From Nocardioides campestrisoli (GTDB lineage: Bacteria > Actinomycetota > Actinomycetes > Propionibacteriales > Nocardioidaceae): a DNA stretch of 64,000 bases. Positions within the stretch are counted from its first letter, which is position 1. Each line of letters starts with the position of its first letter. The notes beneath the pieces are model-generated. The model was not told the origin of the DNA, searched no databases, and was given only the letters and a program-made list of their open reading frames with translations. The stretch is from contig NZ_CP061768.1 of assembly GCF_013624435.2 (NCBI RefSeq), positions 2,694,001 through 2,758,000 of the forward strand, given 5' to 3'. Of this stretch, positions 49,353 through 60,372 are shown one piece after another. The translations under genes and the position numbers were made by a program.

Positions 49353-50042
49353 AGACTCGTCGTTGCCACCTGCCAGGTCGACTACGCCGGTCGGCTGACC
49401 GCCCACCTGCCGATGGCCACCCGGGTCCTGATGCTGAAGTCCGACGGCTCGGTGCTGGTGCACAGCGACGGCGGCTCCTACAAGCCGCTGAACTGGATGT
49501 CGCCGCCGTGCACGGTGCGCGAGGGCACCACGGAGGTCGACGGCGAGCCGCGGCTGGAGTGGACGGTGACCGGGAAGAACGGCGACACCCTGCGGATCCT
49601 GATCGAGGAGGTGCACCACGAGTCCACCCACGAGCTCGGCATCGACCCCGGCCTGGTCAAGGACGGGGTGGAGAAGCACCTGCAGGAGCTGCTCGCCGAG
49701 CACCCGGAGACCCTCCAGGACGGCCTGACCCTGGTACGCCGGGAGTTCCCCACCGCCATCGGTCCGGTGGACCTGATGTGCCGGGACCGGGACGGTCTCA
49801 GCGTGGCGGTGGAGATCAAGCGCCGCGGCGACATCGACGGCGTCGAGCAGCTGACCCGCTACCTCGAGCTGCTCAACCGCGACCCTCTGCTCACCGCCAA
49901 GGGGCCGGTCCGCGGTGTCTTCGCGGCCCAGGAGATCAAGCCCCAGGCGCGGGTGCTCGCCACCGACCGCGGCATCGCCTGTGCGGTGGTCGACTACGAC
50001 GCCCTGCGTGGGATGGACGACGCGGAGCACCGGCTCTTCTGA
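49350..50042 (+). CDS. nucS: Mismatch-specific endonuclease NucS (EndoMS)
   Basis: A 230-aa nuclease that carries non-canonical mismatch repair in actinobacteria lacking MutS/MutL. The RecB-like catalytic core is seen as D141 (GPVDLMCRD), E155 and K157 (VAVEIKRRG), followed by [12 protein letters not shown]. The N-terminal domain (1-110) is the DNA-binding and dimer part. The C-terminus ends AEHRLF, fitting a beta-clamp-binding tail. GTG at 49350 is the family start. The linkage to the DUF2550/ATP synthase region is typical of actinobacteria. Confidence 0.96.
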   Translation: MRLVVATCQVDYAGRLTAHLPMATRVLMLKSDGSVLVHSDGGSYKPLNWMSPPCTVREGTTEVDGEPRLEWTVTGKNGDTLRILIEEVHHESTHELGIDPGLVKDGVEKHLQELLAEHPETLQDGLTLVRREFPTAIGPVDLMCRDRDGLSVAVEIKRRGDIDGVEQLTRYLELLNRDPLLTAKGPVRGVFAAQEIKPQARVLATDRGIACAVVDYDALRGMDDAEHRLF

Positions 50043-50065
50043 GCTCCGGGCGGCCGGCCGCCGGG

Positions 50066-50290
50066 TCAGGCCGCGGTCTTCTTGGGGGACTTGCTCTTCT
50101 TGCTCCCCTTGACCGGCTTGTCCTCGACCCGGACCAGGCGACGCTTGTGCACGGTGAAGCCCTCGGGCAGCGTGCCCTCCTTGAGCATCCGCAGGGGGCA
50201 GCGGCCGCAGCGGTCCTTGGACTCGCAGCACTTCTTCTTGGGCAGGCGCGCCACGGACTCGTCGGCCCGCTTCTGCTTGCTCTTCCCCAT
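50066..50290 (-). CDS. Small Cys-rich basic protein (74 aa)
   Basis: A 74-aa basic protein. KKKCCESKDRCGRCPLRML carries four Cys in a CC-x5-C-x2-C pattern that could bind zinc or an iron-sulfur cluster. The C-terminus is Lys-rich (KPVKGSKKSKSPKK). ATG 50290 lies 7 bases after a TACCGT box. An iron-box-like sequence overlaps the -35 position. I do not recognise a characterised family. Convergent with nucS. Confidence 0.75.
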   Translation of the reverse strand: MGKSKQKRADESVARLPKKKCCESKDRCGRCPLRMLKEGTLPEGFTVHKRRLVRVEDKPVKGSKKSKSPKKTAA

Positions 50291-50297
50291 GCCCCCG

Positions 50298-50329
50298 ACG
50301 GTAGCAGAGAGAAGGGTTGCCTAACCTCA
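50298..50329 (-). promoter_or_regulatory. Promoter of Cys-rich protein gene with DtxR/IdeR-like iron box
   Basis: On the plus strand AGGGTTGCCTAACCTCA (50313-50329) matches 14 of 17 positions of the DtxR/IdeR pattern AGGTTAGCCTAACCTAA. It lies about 10 bases upstream of the TACCGT box (50298-50303), where repressor binding would block polymerase. Matching was by eye. Confidence 0.45.
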
Positions 50330-50363
50330 CCTGCGCGAACCGTCTCAGGTCCGCGCAGGTGAG
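50326..50363 (-). terminator. Terminator of ecm
   Basis: CTCACCTGCGCG and CGCGCAGGTGAG form a perfect 12-bp stem with a 14-base loop, 10 bases after the ecm stop on the minus strand. Its far arm overlaps the iron-box-like site. Confidence 0.75.
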
Positions 50364-50372
50364 CCCGGTGCG

Positions 50373-52382
50373 TCAGTCCAGGTCGTTCGCGCGCCGGATC
50401 ACGTCGACGATGCCGTCCATGATCTCGGTGAGCCCGAAGTCCTTGGGCGTGTAGACCGCCGCAACACCCGCGGAGATCAGCGCCTTGCCGTCGGACTCAG
50501 GAATGATCCCGCCCACGATCACCGGCAGGTCGCCGAGGCCGGCCTCGCGCAGCCCCTCGAGCACGGCCGGGACCAGCTCCATGTGCGAGCCCGAGAGGAT
50601 CGAGAGCCCCACGCAGTGCACGTCCTCGGCCACGGCCGCGGCGACGATCTGCTCCGGGGTGAGCCGGATCCCCTGGTAGACCACCTCGAACCCCGCGTCG
50701 CGGGCCCGGACGGCGACCTGCTCGGCGCCGTTGCTGTGACCGTCGAGCCCCGGCTTGCCGACCAGCAGCCGCAGCCGGCCGCCCAGCTCCTCCCCCGTCG
50801 CCGCGACCCGGTCGCGTACCGCGGTCAGCTCGTCGCCCGCCTCGGCCACGCCGACGGCCCCGGTCACACCGGTGGGGGCGCGGAACTCGCCGAACACCTC
50901 GCGCAGCGTGCCCGCCCACTCCCCCGTGGTGACACCCGCCCGGGCCGCGGCCAGCGTGGCCTCCATCAGGTTCTTGTCGGTCTTGGCGTCGGCGGCCAGA
51001 CGCTGGAGCGCCTCGGCCACCTCGGCCTCGTCGCGCCCCGCCTTCCACGCCCGCACGCTGTCCAGCGCGGCCTGCTCGGCTGCCGGGTCCGCGGTCTGGA
51101 TGGCGCCGTCGAGGTCCGCGGTCAGCGGGGAGGGCTCGGTGGTCTCGAACTTGTTGACCCCGACGATCACCTCGTCGCCGGCCTCGATCCGGGCCCGGCG
51201 CGCGGCGTGTGCCGAGACCAGCTCGGACTTCATGTAGCCCGACTCGACGGCCGCGATGGCGCCGCCCATCGCCTGCACCCGGTCCATCTCGGCCCGGGCA
51301 CCGGCGACCAGCTCGGCGACCTTCGCCTCGATCACGTGGCTGCCGTCGAAGATGTCCTCGTACTCCAGCAGGTCGGACTCGAAGGCGAGCACCTGCTGCA
51401 GGCGCAGCGACCACTGCTGGTCCCAGGGCCGCGGCAGGCCGAGCGCCTCGTTCCAGGCCGGCAGCTGCACGGCCCGGGCGCGGGCGTTCTTGGAGAGCGT
51501 GACGCCGAGCATCTCCAGCACGATCCGCTGCACGTTGTTCTCCGGCTGGGCCTCGGTCAGCCCCAGCGAGTTGACCTGGACGCCGTAGCGGAAGCGCCGC
51601 ATCTTGGGGTCCTGGACGCCGTAGCGCTCCCGGGTGATCTCGTCCCAGAGCTGGACGAAGGCCCGCATCTTGCAGGTCTCCTCCACGAACCGCACCCCGG
51701 CGTTGACGAAGAAGGAGATCCGCCCGACGACGCGCTCGAAGTCGGCCTCGGAGACCTGGCCGCTCTCCTGCACCTGGTCGAGGACGGCGATGGCGGTGCA
51801 CAACGCGTACGCCAGCTCCTGCGCCGGCGTCGCCCCGGCCTCCTGCAGGTGGTAGCTGCAGATGTTGATCGGGTTCCACTGCGGGATGTTGTTGACGGTG
51901 TAGGCGATCATGTCCGCCGTCAGGCGCAGCGAGTGCTCGGGCCCGAAGACGTAGGTCCCCCGGGACAGGTACTCCTTGATGATGTCGTTCTGGGTGGTCC
52001 CGGCGAGCTGGGCGGCCACCTCGGTGGGCTCGAGCTCGGGGTTCTGCTCCTCCGCCACCACCTGGTACATCGCCAGCAGCCACATCGCGGTGGCGTTGAT
52101 GGTCATCGAGGTGTTCATCGCGGTGAGCGGGATGTCCTCGAACAGGCGCCGCATCTCGCCCAGGTGCGGCACCGGCACGCCCACCTTGCCGACCTCGCCC
52201 CGGCTCAGCGGGGAGTCCGGGTCGTAGCCCGTCTGGGTCGGCAGGTCGAAGGCGACCGACAGACCGGTCTGACCCTTCGCCAGGTTGTTGCGGTAGAGCG
52301 CGTTGGACGCCGCGGCGGTCGAGTGGCCGGCGTAGGTGCGCATCACCCAGGGACGGTCCTTGGCGTGCTGGGGCTCAGTCAT
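50373..52382 (-). CDS. ecm: Ethylmalonyl-CoA mutase (MeaA-type B12-dependent mutase)
   Basis: A 669-aa single-chain adenosylcobalamin mutase that converts (2R)-ethylmalonyl-CoA to methylsuccinyl-CoA. The catalytic barrel begins RPWVMRTYAGHSTAAASNALYRNNLAKGQTGLSVAFDLPTQTGYD, where the ATYAGHS style matches the MeaA/Ecm branch rather than methylmalonyl-CoA mutase. The C-terminal cobalamin domain has GLDGHSNGAEQVA (DxHxxG with the lower-axial His), SILSGSHMELVP and VGGIIPESD. Length fits Ecm. There is no ribosome site; TAGCAT six bases before the ATG suggests a leaderless transcript. It pairs functionally with ccrA, the epimerase and the adenosyltransferase in this window. Confidence 0.94.
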   Translation of the reverse strand: MTEPQHAKDRPWVMRTYAGHSTAAASNALYRNNLAKGQTGLSVAFDLPTQTGYDPDSPLSRGEVGKVGVPVPHLGEMRRLFEDIPLTAMNTSMTINATAMWLLAMYQVVAEEQNPELEPTEVAAQLAGTTQNDIIKEYLSRGTYVFGPEHSLRLTADMIAYTVNNIPQWNPINICSYHLQEAGATPAQELAYALCTAIAVLDQVQESGQVSEADFERVVGRISFFVNAGVRFVEETCKMRAFVQLWDEITRERYGVQDPKMRRFRYGVQVNSLGLTEAQPENNVQRIVLEMLGVTLSKNARARAVQLPAWNEALGLPRPWDQQWSLRLQQVLAFESDLLEYEDIFDGSHVIEAKVAELVAGARAEMDRVQAMGGAIAAVESGYMKSELVSAHAARRARIEAGDEVIVGVNKFETTEPSPLTADLDGAIQTADPAAEQAALDSVRAWKAGRDEAEVAEALQRLAADAKTDKNLMEATLAAARAGVTTGEWAGTLREVFGEFRAPTGVTGAVGVAEAGDELTAVRDRVAATGEELGGRLRLLVGKPGLDGHSNGAEQVAVRARDAGFEVVYQGIRLTPEQIVAAAVAEDVHCVGLSILSGSHMELVPAVLEGLREAGLGDLPVIVGGIIPESDGKALISAGVAAVYTPKDFGLTEIMDGIVDVIRRANDLD

Positions 52383-52394
52383 AGGAGGATGCTA
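52380..52394 (-). promoter_or_regulatory. Leaderless-type promoter box of ecm
   Basis: On the minus strand TAGCAT (52389-52394) is followed by CCTCCT and the ATG at 52382. There is no purine-rich ribosome site, so translation from a leaderless RNA is likely. Confidence 0.5.
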
Positions 52395-52439
52395 CGACCA
52401 CCTCACGCGCGTGCGCGCGCAGTCTCGCTCCTCCGGCGC

Positions 52440-52751
52440 TCAGGCCGTGACCGCGCCCCGCTCGACCTCCACGACCCGGATCAGCCGCGAGACGTGGAGC
52501 ATCCGCCGGACCGCGGGACCGCACCCGCGCAGCGTGAGCCGATGACCGTCCCGGACCGCCTGGCGCGTGGCCACCGCGAGCAGCCTCAGGGCCGTGACGT
52601 CCACCGAGCGGACGCCGGAGAGGTCCACGACCACGTCCTGGTCCCGGTACTGCTCCAGGTGCCGGTACACCGCGTCGCGCACCTCCCAGGTGCTGCGTAC
52701 GTCGAAGTCCCCGCTCAGCACCAGCGTCGCACCCTCCGCCATGATCTCCAT
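52440..52751 (-). CDS. STAS-domain protein (anti-sigma factor antagonist-like)
   Basis: A 103-aa single STAS domain, MEIMAEGATLVLSGDFDVRSTWEVRDAVYRHL..., with VVVDLSGVRSVDVTALRLLAVATRQ as the central strand-helix. In classical antagonists such as SpoIIAA this site reads D-S-S-G with a phosphorylated Ser; here it reads D-V-T-A, so the Ser is replaced by Val and only a Thr follows. It may bind a partner without phospho-switching. ATG 52751 follows GGGGTG. It lies 57 bases upstream of ecm, same strand. No sigma or anti-sigma gene is nearby. Confidence 0.85.
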   Translation of the reverse strand: MEIMAEGATLVLSGDFDVRSTWEVRDAVYRHLEQYRDQDVVVDLSGVRSVDVTALRLLAVATRQAVRDGHRLTLRGCGPAVRRMLHVSRLIRVVEVERGAVTA

Positions 52752-53017
52752 GGTCACCCCTTTCCCGGCGCCCGATCGCCGGTTGCTGGAGCCGTCCCGG
52801 GAACCGCGCCCCCGGTCACCGCCCACTCAGCAATGTGAACTCAATCACCTAGACGTGTTCGTACCCTGTTTGGGTTGTCCGCCGCCACCAAGTAATTTCG
52901 TCGGCGGAACTCCCCGTCCGATTACCGACCAGACATCCCCGATCTCGGGCGATACTGGGACGGACGAGGCGTATGTGACAGTGCCCTCTCAGGTGTTCGG
53001 GACCGCACTTCGCGCAG

Positions 53018-53034
53018 GTACGCTCAACGCCATG
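53018..53034 (+). promoter_or_regulatory. Leaderless-type promoter box of the cobalamin adenosyltransferase gene
   Basis: TACGCT (53019-53024) lies 7 bases before the ATG at 53032, with no ribosome site. About 105 bases upstream is TACCGACCAG, a partial match to the ccrA/dehydrogenase operator. Confidence 0.45.
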
Positions 53035-53607
53035 GTCAACCTCACCCGCATCTACACCCGCACCGGCGACGCCGGCTCGACCCGTCTCGGAGACATGAGC
53101 GAGACCTCCAAGACCGACCTTCGACTGGCGGCGTACGCCGACGTCGACGAGGCGAACGCGGCGATCGGCGTCGCGCTGGCCGCAGGCGGGCTGGACGAGC
53201 CCGTCCAGCGGGTGCTGACCCGGATCCAGAACGACCTCTTCGACGTCGGCGCCGACTTCTGCACCCCCGTCGTCCCCGACCCCGAGTACCCGCCGCTGCG
53301 CATCGAGCAGGAGTACGTCGACCGCCTGGAGGCGTGGTGCGACGAGTTCAACGCCGACCTGCCCAACCTCCGCTCGTTCATCCTCAACGGGGGCACCCCG
53401 GGAGCGGCGTACCTGCACCTGGCCCGCACCGTCGCTCGCCGCGCGGAGCGCTCCGCCTGGGCGGCCTGGGCCGAGCACGAGGAGACGATGAACGTGCTGG
53501 CCATCAAGTACCTGAACCGGCTCTCGGACCTGCTCTTCATCCTGGCCCGGCACGCCAACACCGCCCAGGGCGACGTGCTGTGGGTGCCGGGGGGCGAGCG
53601 CGACTGA
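53032..53607 (+). CDS. pduO: Cob(I)alamin adenosyltransferase (PduO/MMAB type)
   Basis: A 191-aa enzyme that transfers the adenosyl group of ATP to cob(I)alamin, making coenzyme B12. Typical parts are IYTRTGDAGSTRLGD (ATP loop), YADVDEANAAIGVAL, LFDVGADFCTP and the signature GGTPGAAYLHLARTVARRAERSAWA with the conserved Arg/Glu. The C-terminus (YLNRLSDLLFILARHAN) completes the trimer interface. It supplies the cofactor of Ecm and other mutases. Convergent with the DUF2550 gene, as in other actinobacteria near the atp operon. Confidence 0.96.
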   Translation: MVNLTRIYTRTGDAGSTRLGDMSETSKTDLRLAAYADVDEANAAIGVALAAGGLDEPVQRVLTRIQNDLFDVGADFCTPVVPDPEYPPLRIEQEYVDRLEAWCDEFNADLPNLRSFILNGGTPGAAYLHLARTVARRAERSAWAAWAEHEETMNVLAIKYLNRLSDLLFILARHANTAQGDVLWVPGGERD

Positions 53608-53617
53608 GGCGGAGGGC

Positions 53618-53641
53618 CCGGCCGGTCAGCGGACCGGCCGG
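53618..53641. terminator. Bidirectional hairpin between adenosyltransferase and DUF2550 genes
   Basis: CCGGCCGGTC pairs with GACCGGCCGG around AGCG. It covers the stop codon of the DUF2550 gene and lies 11 bases after the adenosyltransferase stop. Confidence 0.65.
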
Positions 53642-54081
53642 AGGTCCCAGTTCGTCCCGGGCGGTCCCGCCTCGAGCCATGCCTGGAAGCCCATGAGGGA
53701 CGAGGGGCTCATCGCCAGCTCGACCGTCCCCTGCGTGGTGCTGCAGGAGACCACGACGTGGTCGGCGTAGAGCGACACCTGCTCCGCACCCTCGGTCCGG
53801 CGCTGCCCGGCGTAGCTGATGTGGTCGCGCTGCCAGACCTGAGAGGGACGCGGCGAGAGGGAGAAGATCCGGAACCACTCGAGCGAGTCACCGGTGTAGC
53901 GGCCCATGCCGAGCACCCAGCCCCGGCCCTGCCGGTCCGTGCTGCGCGCGCGGTAGCTGAGCTCGAACGTGCCTCCGTGCCGCGAGAGCGTCCGCCGTCG
54001 CACCACCAGCGCGATCCCGTAGCACAGCACCAGGAGCAGCAGGACGCCCACGACGTCCAGCGCCACGAGCCAGGCCGGCAT
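53626..54081 (-). CDS. DUF2550 membrane protein
   Basis: A 151-aa protein with one N-terminal transmembrane helix (PAWLVALDVVGVLLLLVLCYGIALVVRRR) and a cytoplasmic beta-rich domain with RGWVLGMGRYTGDSLEWFRIFSLSPRPSQVW. This is the DUF2550 family, which follows atpC in many actinobacteria; its function is unknown. ATG 54081 follows AGGAGGTGGG, a very strong ribosome site, so the upstream in-frame region is not coding. It is downstream of a hairpin after atpC and probably has its own transcript or is read through. Confidence 0.9.
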   Translation of the reverse strand: MPAWLVALDVVGVLLLLVLCYGIALVVRRRTLSRHGGTFELSYRARSTDRQGRGWVLGMGRYTGDSLEWFRIFSLSPRPSQVWQRDHISYAGQRRTEGAEQVSLYADHVVVSCSTTQGTVELAMSPSSLMGFQAWLEAGPPGTNWDLRPVR

Positions 54082-54133
54082 CCCACCTCCTTGCGGGGGC
54101 TGTACCCCGTCGTCTTGCTGGACCAAATGCAGC

Positions 54134-54170
54134 AGGGTGAGCACACCGGTCACCCGTGCGTGCTCACCCT
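54134..54170 (-). terminator. Hairpin after atpC
   Basis: AGGGTGAGCAC and GTGCTCACCCT form a perfect 11-bp stem with a 15-base loop, 23 bases after the atpC stop on the minus strand. No long U-run follows. Confidence 0.6.
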
Positions 54171-54192
54171 ACTGGGACGTACTTCGGCTCCG

Positions 54193-54587
54193 TCAGGAAG
54201 CCCTCTCCACCGCGCGGATCCGAGCCTCGGCGCGACGCACGGCCTCGGCCGCCTCGTCGTCGTTCTCGCCGGCGGACTTGGCCCGCTCGTAGTCCTGGCG
54301 TGCCTTCTCCAGGTCGATCTCGTGGGAGAGCTCGATGCGCTCCGACAGGATCGAGACCCGGTTGTCGGCCACCGACAGGAAGCCGGAGTCGACAGCCGCG
54401 ACCCACGTCTCTCCCTCGGCGGTCTGCACGTCGACGACGCCCTCGATGATCAGCGCCAGCATCGGGGCGTGGCTCGGCAGGATGCCGACGTCACCCTCCG
54501 TGGTCCGGGCGATGACCATCTTCGCCTGGCCCGACCACACGAGGCGGTCGGCGGCGACGAGCTCAACCTGCAGCAGCGAGTCAGCCA

Positions 54588-54588
<1 letters not shown>
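54193..54588 (-). CDS. atpC: ATP synthase F1 epsilon subunit
   Basis: A 131-aa central-stalk subunit. The beta sandwich reads LQVELVAADRLVWSGQAKMVIARTTEGDVGILPSHAPMLALI, followed by the C-terminal helices (SHEIDLEKARQDYERAK... AEARIRAVERAS). The ATG shares one base with the atpD stop (TGATG). It is the last gene of the atp operon. Confidence 0.97.
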
Positions 54589-56980
<2,392 letters not shown>

Positions 56981-56983
56981 GCC

Positions 56984-58624
56984 TCAGCCCCGCTTCTGCT
57001 TGACGATCTGCTCCTGCTCGACGTCCTCGTCCTCGAGAGCGACGTGCTCCTCCTTGCCGGCCTTGATCGACTGGCCGTCCGAGGTCTCGAACTGGTCGAG
57101 GAAGGAGTCGTAGGCCGACGCCAGCTGCGACTCGGTCGAGTCCTCGAACTTCTGGGTCTCGCGGATGCCCGCGAGGATGCCCTCGTGCGAGCGGCGCAGG
57201 TAGTCGAGGAACTCGGTCTCGAAGCGCAGCACGTCGTCGGTGGGCACCTTGTCCAGGCGACCCGACGTACCGATCCACAGGGAGACGGTCATCTCCTCCA
57301 GCGGGTACGGCGAGTACTGCGGCTGCTTGAGCAGGGCCATCAGGCGCTGACCGCGGTCGAGCTGCTGACGCGAGGCGGCGTCGAGGTCCGAGGCGAACAT
57401 CGCGAACGCCTCCATGGCCCGGAACTGGGCCAGGTCGACCTTGAGCGAGCCGGTGACGGCCTTCATCGCCTTGGTCATCGCCGAGCCACCCACGCGCGAG
57501 ACCGAGACACCCACGTCGATCGCCGGGCGCTGGTTGGCCGCGAACAGGTCGGACTGCAGGAAGATCTGGCCGTCGGTGATCGAGATGACGTTGGTCGGGA
57601 TGAACGCCGAGACGTCGTTGGCCTTCGTCTCGATGATCGGCAGGCCGGTCATCGAGCCCTTGCCCATCTCGTCGGAGAGCTTGGCGCAACGCTCGAGCAG
57701 CCGCGAGTGCAGGTAGAAGACGTCACCCGGGTAGGCCTCACGGCCCGGCGGGCGGCGCAGCAGCAGCGACACGGCGCGGTAGGCCTCCGCCTGCTTGGTC
57801 AGGTCGTCGAAGACGATGAGGACGTGCTTGCCGTCGTACATCCAGTGCTGGCCGATGGCCGAGCCGGTGTACGGCGCCAGGTACTTGAAGCCGGCCGAGT
57901 CGGACGCCGGGGAGGCCACGATGGTCGTGTACTCCAGGGCACCGGCCTCCTCGAGGGCGCCACGCACGGAGGCGATGGTCGAGCCCTTCTGACCGATGGC
58001 GACGTAGATGCAGCGGACCTGCTTGTCCGGGTCGCCGGACTCCCAGTTCTGCTTCTGGTTGATGATCGTGTCGATCGCGATGGTGGTCTTGCCCGTCGCG
58101 CGGTCGCCGATGATCAGCTGGCGCTGGCCGCGGCCGATCGGGGTCATCGCGTCGATCGCCTTGATGCCGGTGGCGAGCGGCTCGTGCACCGACTTGCGCT
58201 GCATCACGTCCGGCGCCTGGAGCTCGAGCGCACGACGACCGGAGGTCTCGATGTCGCCGAGCCCGTCGATCGGCTTGCCGAGCGGGTCGACCACGCGGCC
58301 GAGGTAGCCGTCGCCGACCGGCACGGAGAGGATCTCCCCGGTGCGGCGGACCGGCTGGCCCTCCTCGATCTTGTCGAAGTCGCCCAGGATCACGACGCCG
58401 ACCTCGCGGGTGTCGAGGTTCAGCGCGATGCCGAGCGTGCCGTCCTCGAACTCGAGCAGCTCGTTGGCCATGACGGACGGGAGGCCGGTCACGCGGGCGA
58501 TACCGTCCGCGGCCTCGGCCACGGTGCCGACCTCTTCGCGGCTTGCAGTCTCGGGCTTGTAGTCCGACACGAAGCGCTGCAGCGCGTCCCGGATCTCGTC
58601 CGGACGGATCGAAAGCTCCGTCAT
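56984..58624 (-). CDS. atpA: ATP synthase F1 alpha subunit with actinobacterial C-terminal extension
   Basis: A 546-aa regulatory nucleotide-binding subunit. The P-loop reads GDRATGKT (173-180), with Ala where many alpha subunits have Gln. [14 protein letters not shown] and the Arg finger region are conserved. The last 30 residues or so (after [12 protein letters not shown], rich in Glu, Lys and Gln) extend beyond the E. coli length of 513. Mycobacterial alpha subunits carry a comparable tail that suppresses ATP hydrolysis. ATG 58624 follows GAGGAA. Confidence 0.98.
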   Translation of the reverse strand: MTELSIRPDEIRDALQRFVSDYKPETASREEVGTVAEAADGIARVTGLPSVMANELLEFEDGTLGIALNLDTREVGVVILGDFDKIEEGQPVRRTGEILSVPVGDGYLGRVVDPLGKPIDGLGDIETSGRRALELQAPDVMQRKSVHEPLATGIKAIDAMTPIGRGQRQLIIGDRATGKTTIAIDTIINQKQNWESGDPDKQVRCIYVAIGQKGSTIASVRGALEEAGALEYTTIVASPASDSAGFKYLAPYTGSAIGQHWMYDGKHVLIVFDDLTKQAEAYRAVSLLLRRPPGREAYPGDVFYLHSRLLERCAKLSDEMGKGSMTGLPIIETKANDVSAFIPTNVISITDGQIFLQSDLFAANQRPAIDVGVSVSRVGGSAMTKAMKAVTGSLKVDLAQFRAMEAFAMFASDLDAASRQQLDRGQRLMALLKQPQYSPYPLEEMTVSLWIGTSGRLDKVPTDDVLRFETEFLDYLRRSHEGILAGIRETQKFEDSTESQLASAYDSFLDQFETSDGQSIKAGKEEHVALEDEDVEQEQIVKQKRG

Positions 58625-58684
58625 TTCCTCATCCTAACTTTCGTGTGCTCGAAGTTCTTGGTGTGTTGGCCCTGGTGGGCCGGC

Positions 58685-59493
58685 TCAGCCGGCGAGTGCG
58701 CGACGAGCGTCGTCCAGACGCGTGGAGACGGTGCCGTCGATGATGTCGTCACCGATCTCGACCCGGATCCCGCCGATGACCTCGGGGTCGACGACGATGT
58801 TGAGGTGGATCTCGCGGTCGTACTGGCGGCGCAGTGCCGCCTCCAGACGCTCGGTGTCACGCTCGTCGAGCGGCCTGGCCACCCGCACGGTCGCGACCTT
58901 CTGGCCGTGGATCGAGGCGGCGAGCTGCTGGTAGCTGTCCAGCGCCGCGACCACGGTGCGGTAGGTCCCGGCCAGCGCCTGGTCCGCCAGGGTGAGGGTG
59001 GACGGCAGCGTCCGGCCCTCCAGCAGACCGCGGAGCAGCGCCCGCTTGTCCTCCCGGCTCCGGGCCGGGTCGGCGAGCGCGCTGCGCAGCTCGGGGTTGG
59101 CGTCGAGCAGCTCGGAGAGTGCGAACAGCTCGTCGGCGAGCCGACCGGAGTCCGAGCCGGCCGAGGTCACGACCGCACGGACACCCAGCTCCTCCAGCGC
59201 GGAGGCCAGGTCGCGGACCTGGGTCCACCGGCGGGCGAAGGCCGACTCCACGACGACGAGTGCGTCGTCGGAGAGCTTGCCACCGAAGATCTGCCGCGCG
59301 AGCCCGGCCTTGGCCGAGGAGTCGACCGACACGTCGGTCGCGATCCGGCGCAGGCCCGGCTCGCTGCGGAGCACCTCGGCCACCGAGAACAGGTCGTCGC
59401 CGACCCGCGCCGCGTCCGCCCCACCGGCCAGGGCGGTGTCGACCGCCCCGGACAGTGCGGCGTACGTCTCGGCAGAAGCACCTCGCAAGGACA

Positions 59494-59494
<1 letters not shown>
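58685..59494 (-). CDS. atpH: ATP synthase F1 delta subunit
   Basis: A 269-aa peripheral stalk subunit. This is longer than E. coli delta (177), in line with many actinobacteria. The N-terminal helical bundle (ALSGAVDTALAGGADAARVGDDLFSVAEVLR) appears duplicated (RLADELFALSELLDANPELRSALADPARSREDKRALLRGLL). The C-terminal domain ends REIHLNIVVDPEVIGGIRVEIGDDIIDGTVSTRLDDARRALAG. The ATG overlaps the atpF stop by one base. Unlike mycobacteria, it is not fused to subunit b. Confidence 0.96.
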
Positions 59495-60048
<554 letters not shown>

Positions 60049-60074
60049 TCAGTCGGTTAACGGTGTGGTCAGCG

Positions 60075-60281
60075 TCAGCTGAGCACGAAGGCGAGGGCGA
60101 TGCCGATGATGGCCAGCGCCTCCGCGAGGGCGAAGCCCAGGATGGCGATCGGCTGCAGGCGACCCTGAGCCTCGGGCTGGCGGGCCACACCGTTGATGTA
60201 CGCGGCGAAGATCAGGCCGACGGCGAGACCGGGACCGATCGTCGCGACGCCGTAACCGAGCATGTTGAGAGAGCCACCCAC
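60075..60281 (-). CDS. atpE: ATP synthase Fo subunit c
   Basis: A 68-aa proteolipid. Two transmembrane helices flank the polar loop [10 protein letters not shown] (about 33-42). The ion-binding carboxylate is E54 in [12 protein letters not shown]. No Na-binding pattern (Gln at the first helix plus Ser-Thr after Glu) is evident, so protons are the likely coupling ion. GTG at 60281 follows GGAAAGAAG. Confidence 0.97.
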   Translation of the reverse strand: MGGSLNMLGYGVATIGPGLAVGLIFAAYINGVARQPEAQGRLQPIAILGFALAEALAIIGIALAFVLS

Positions 60282-60372
60282 GGCTTCTTCCTTTCGTAGT
60301 TCCCAGGTTTGGGAGTGTGTTGGTGTTCGGTTGGTTCTACCGGTCCGGCGAGCCGGACCTGGGTCTGGAGGA

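Noticed and set aside
50046-50065. GC palindrome GGCGGCCGGCCGCC between nucS and the Cys-rich gene
   Set aside because: Such palindromes are frequent at this GC content and it has no U-run; not called as a terminator.
52903-52926. GTAAT...ATTAC as an inverted repeat near 52.9 kb
   Set aside because: Arms are five bases and far apart, likely chance; only the partial TACCGACCAG match was kept as a weak note.
52752-53031. Upstream extension of the adenosyltransferase or a small gene in the 280-base gap
   Set aside because: The open frame lacks conserved sequence and the enzyme starts normally at 53032; I see only promoter-like A/T-richer DNA.
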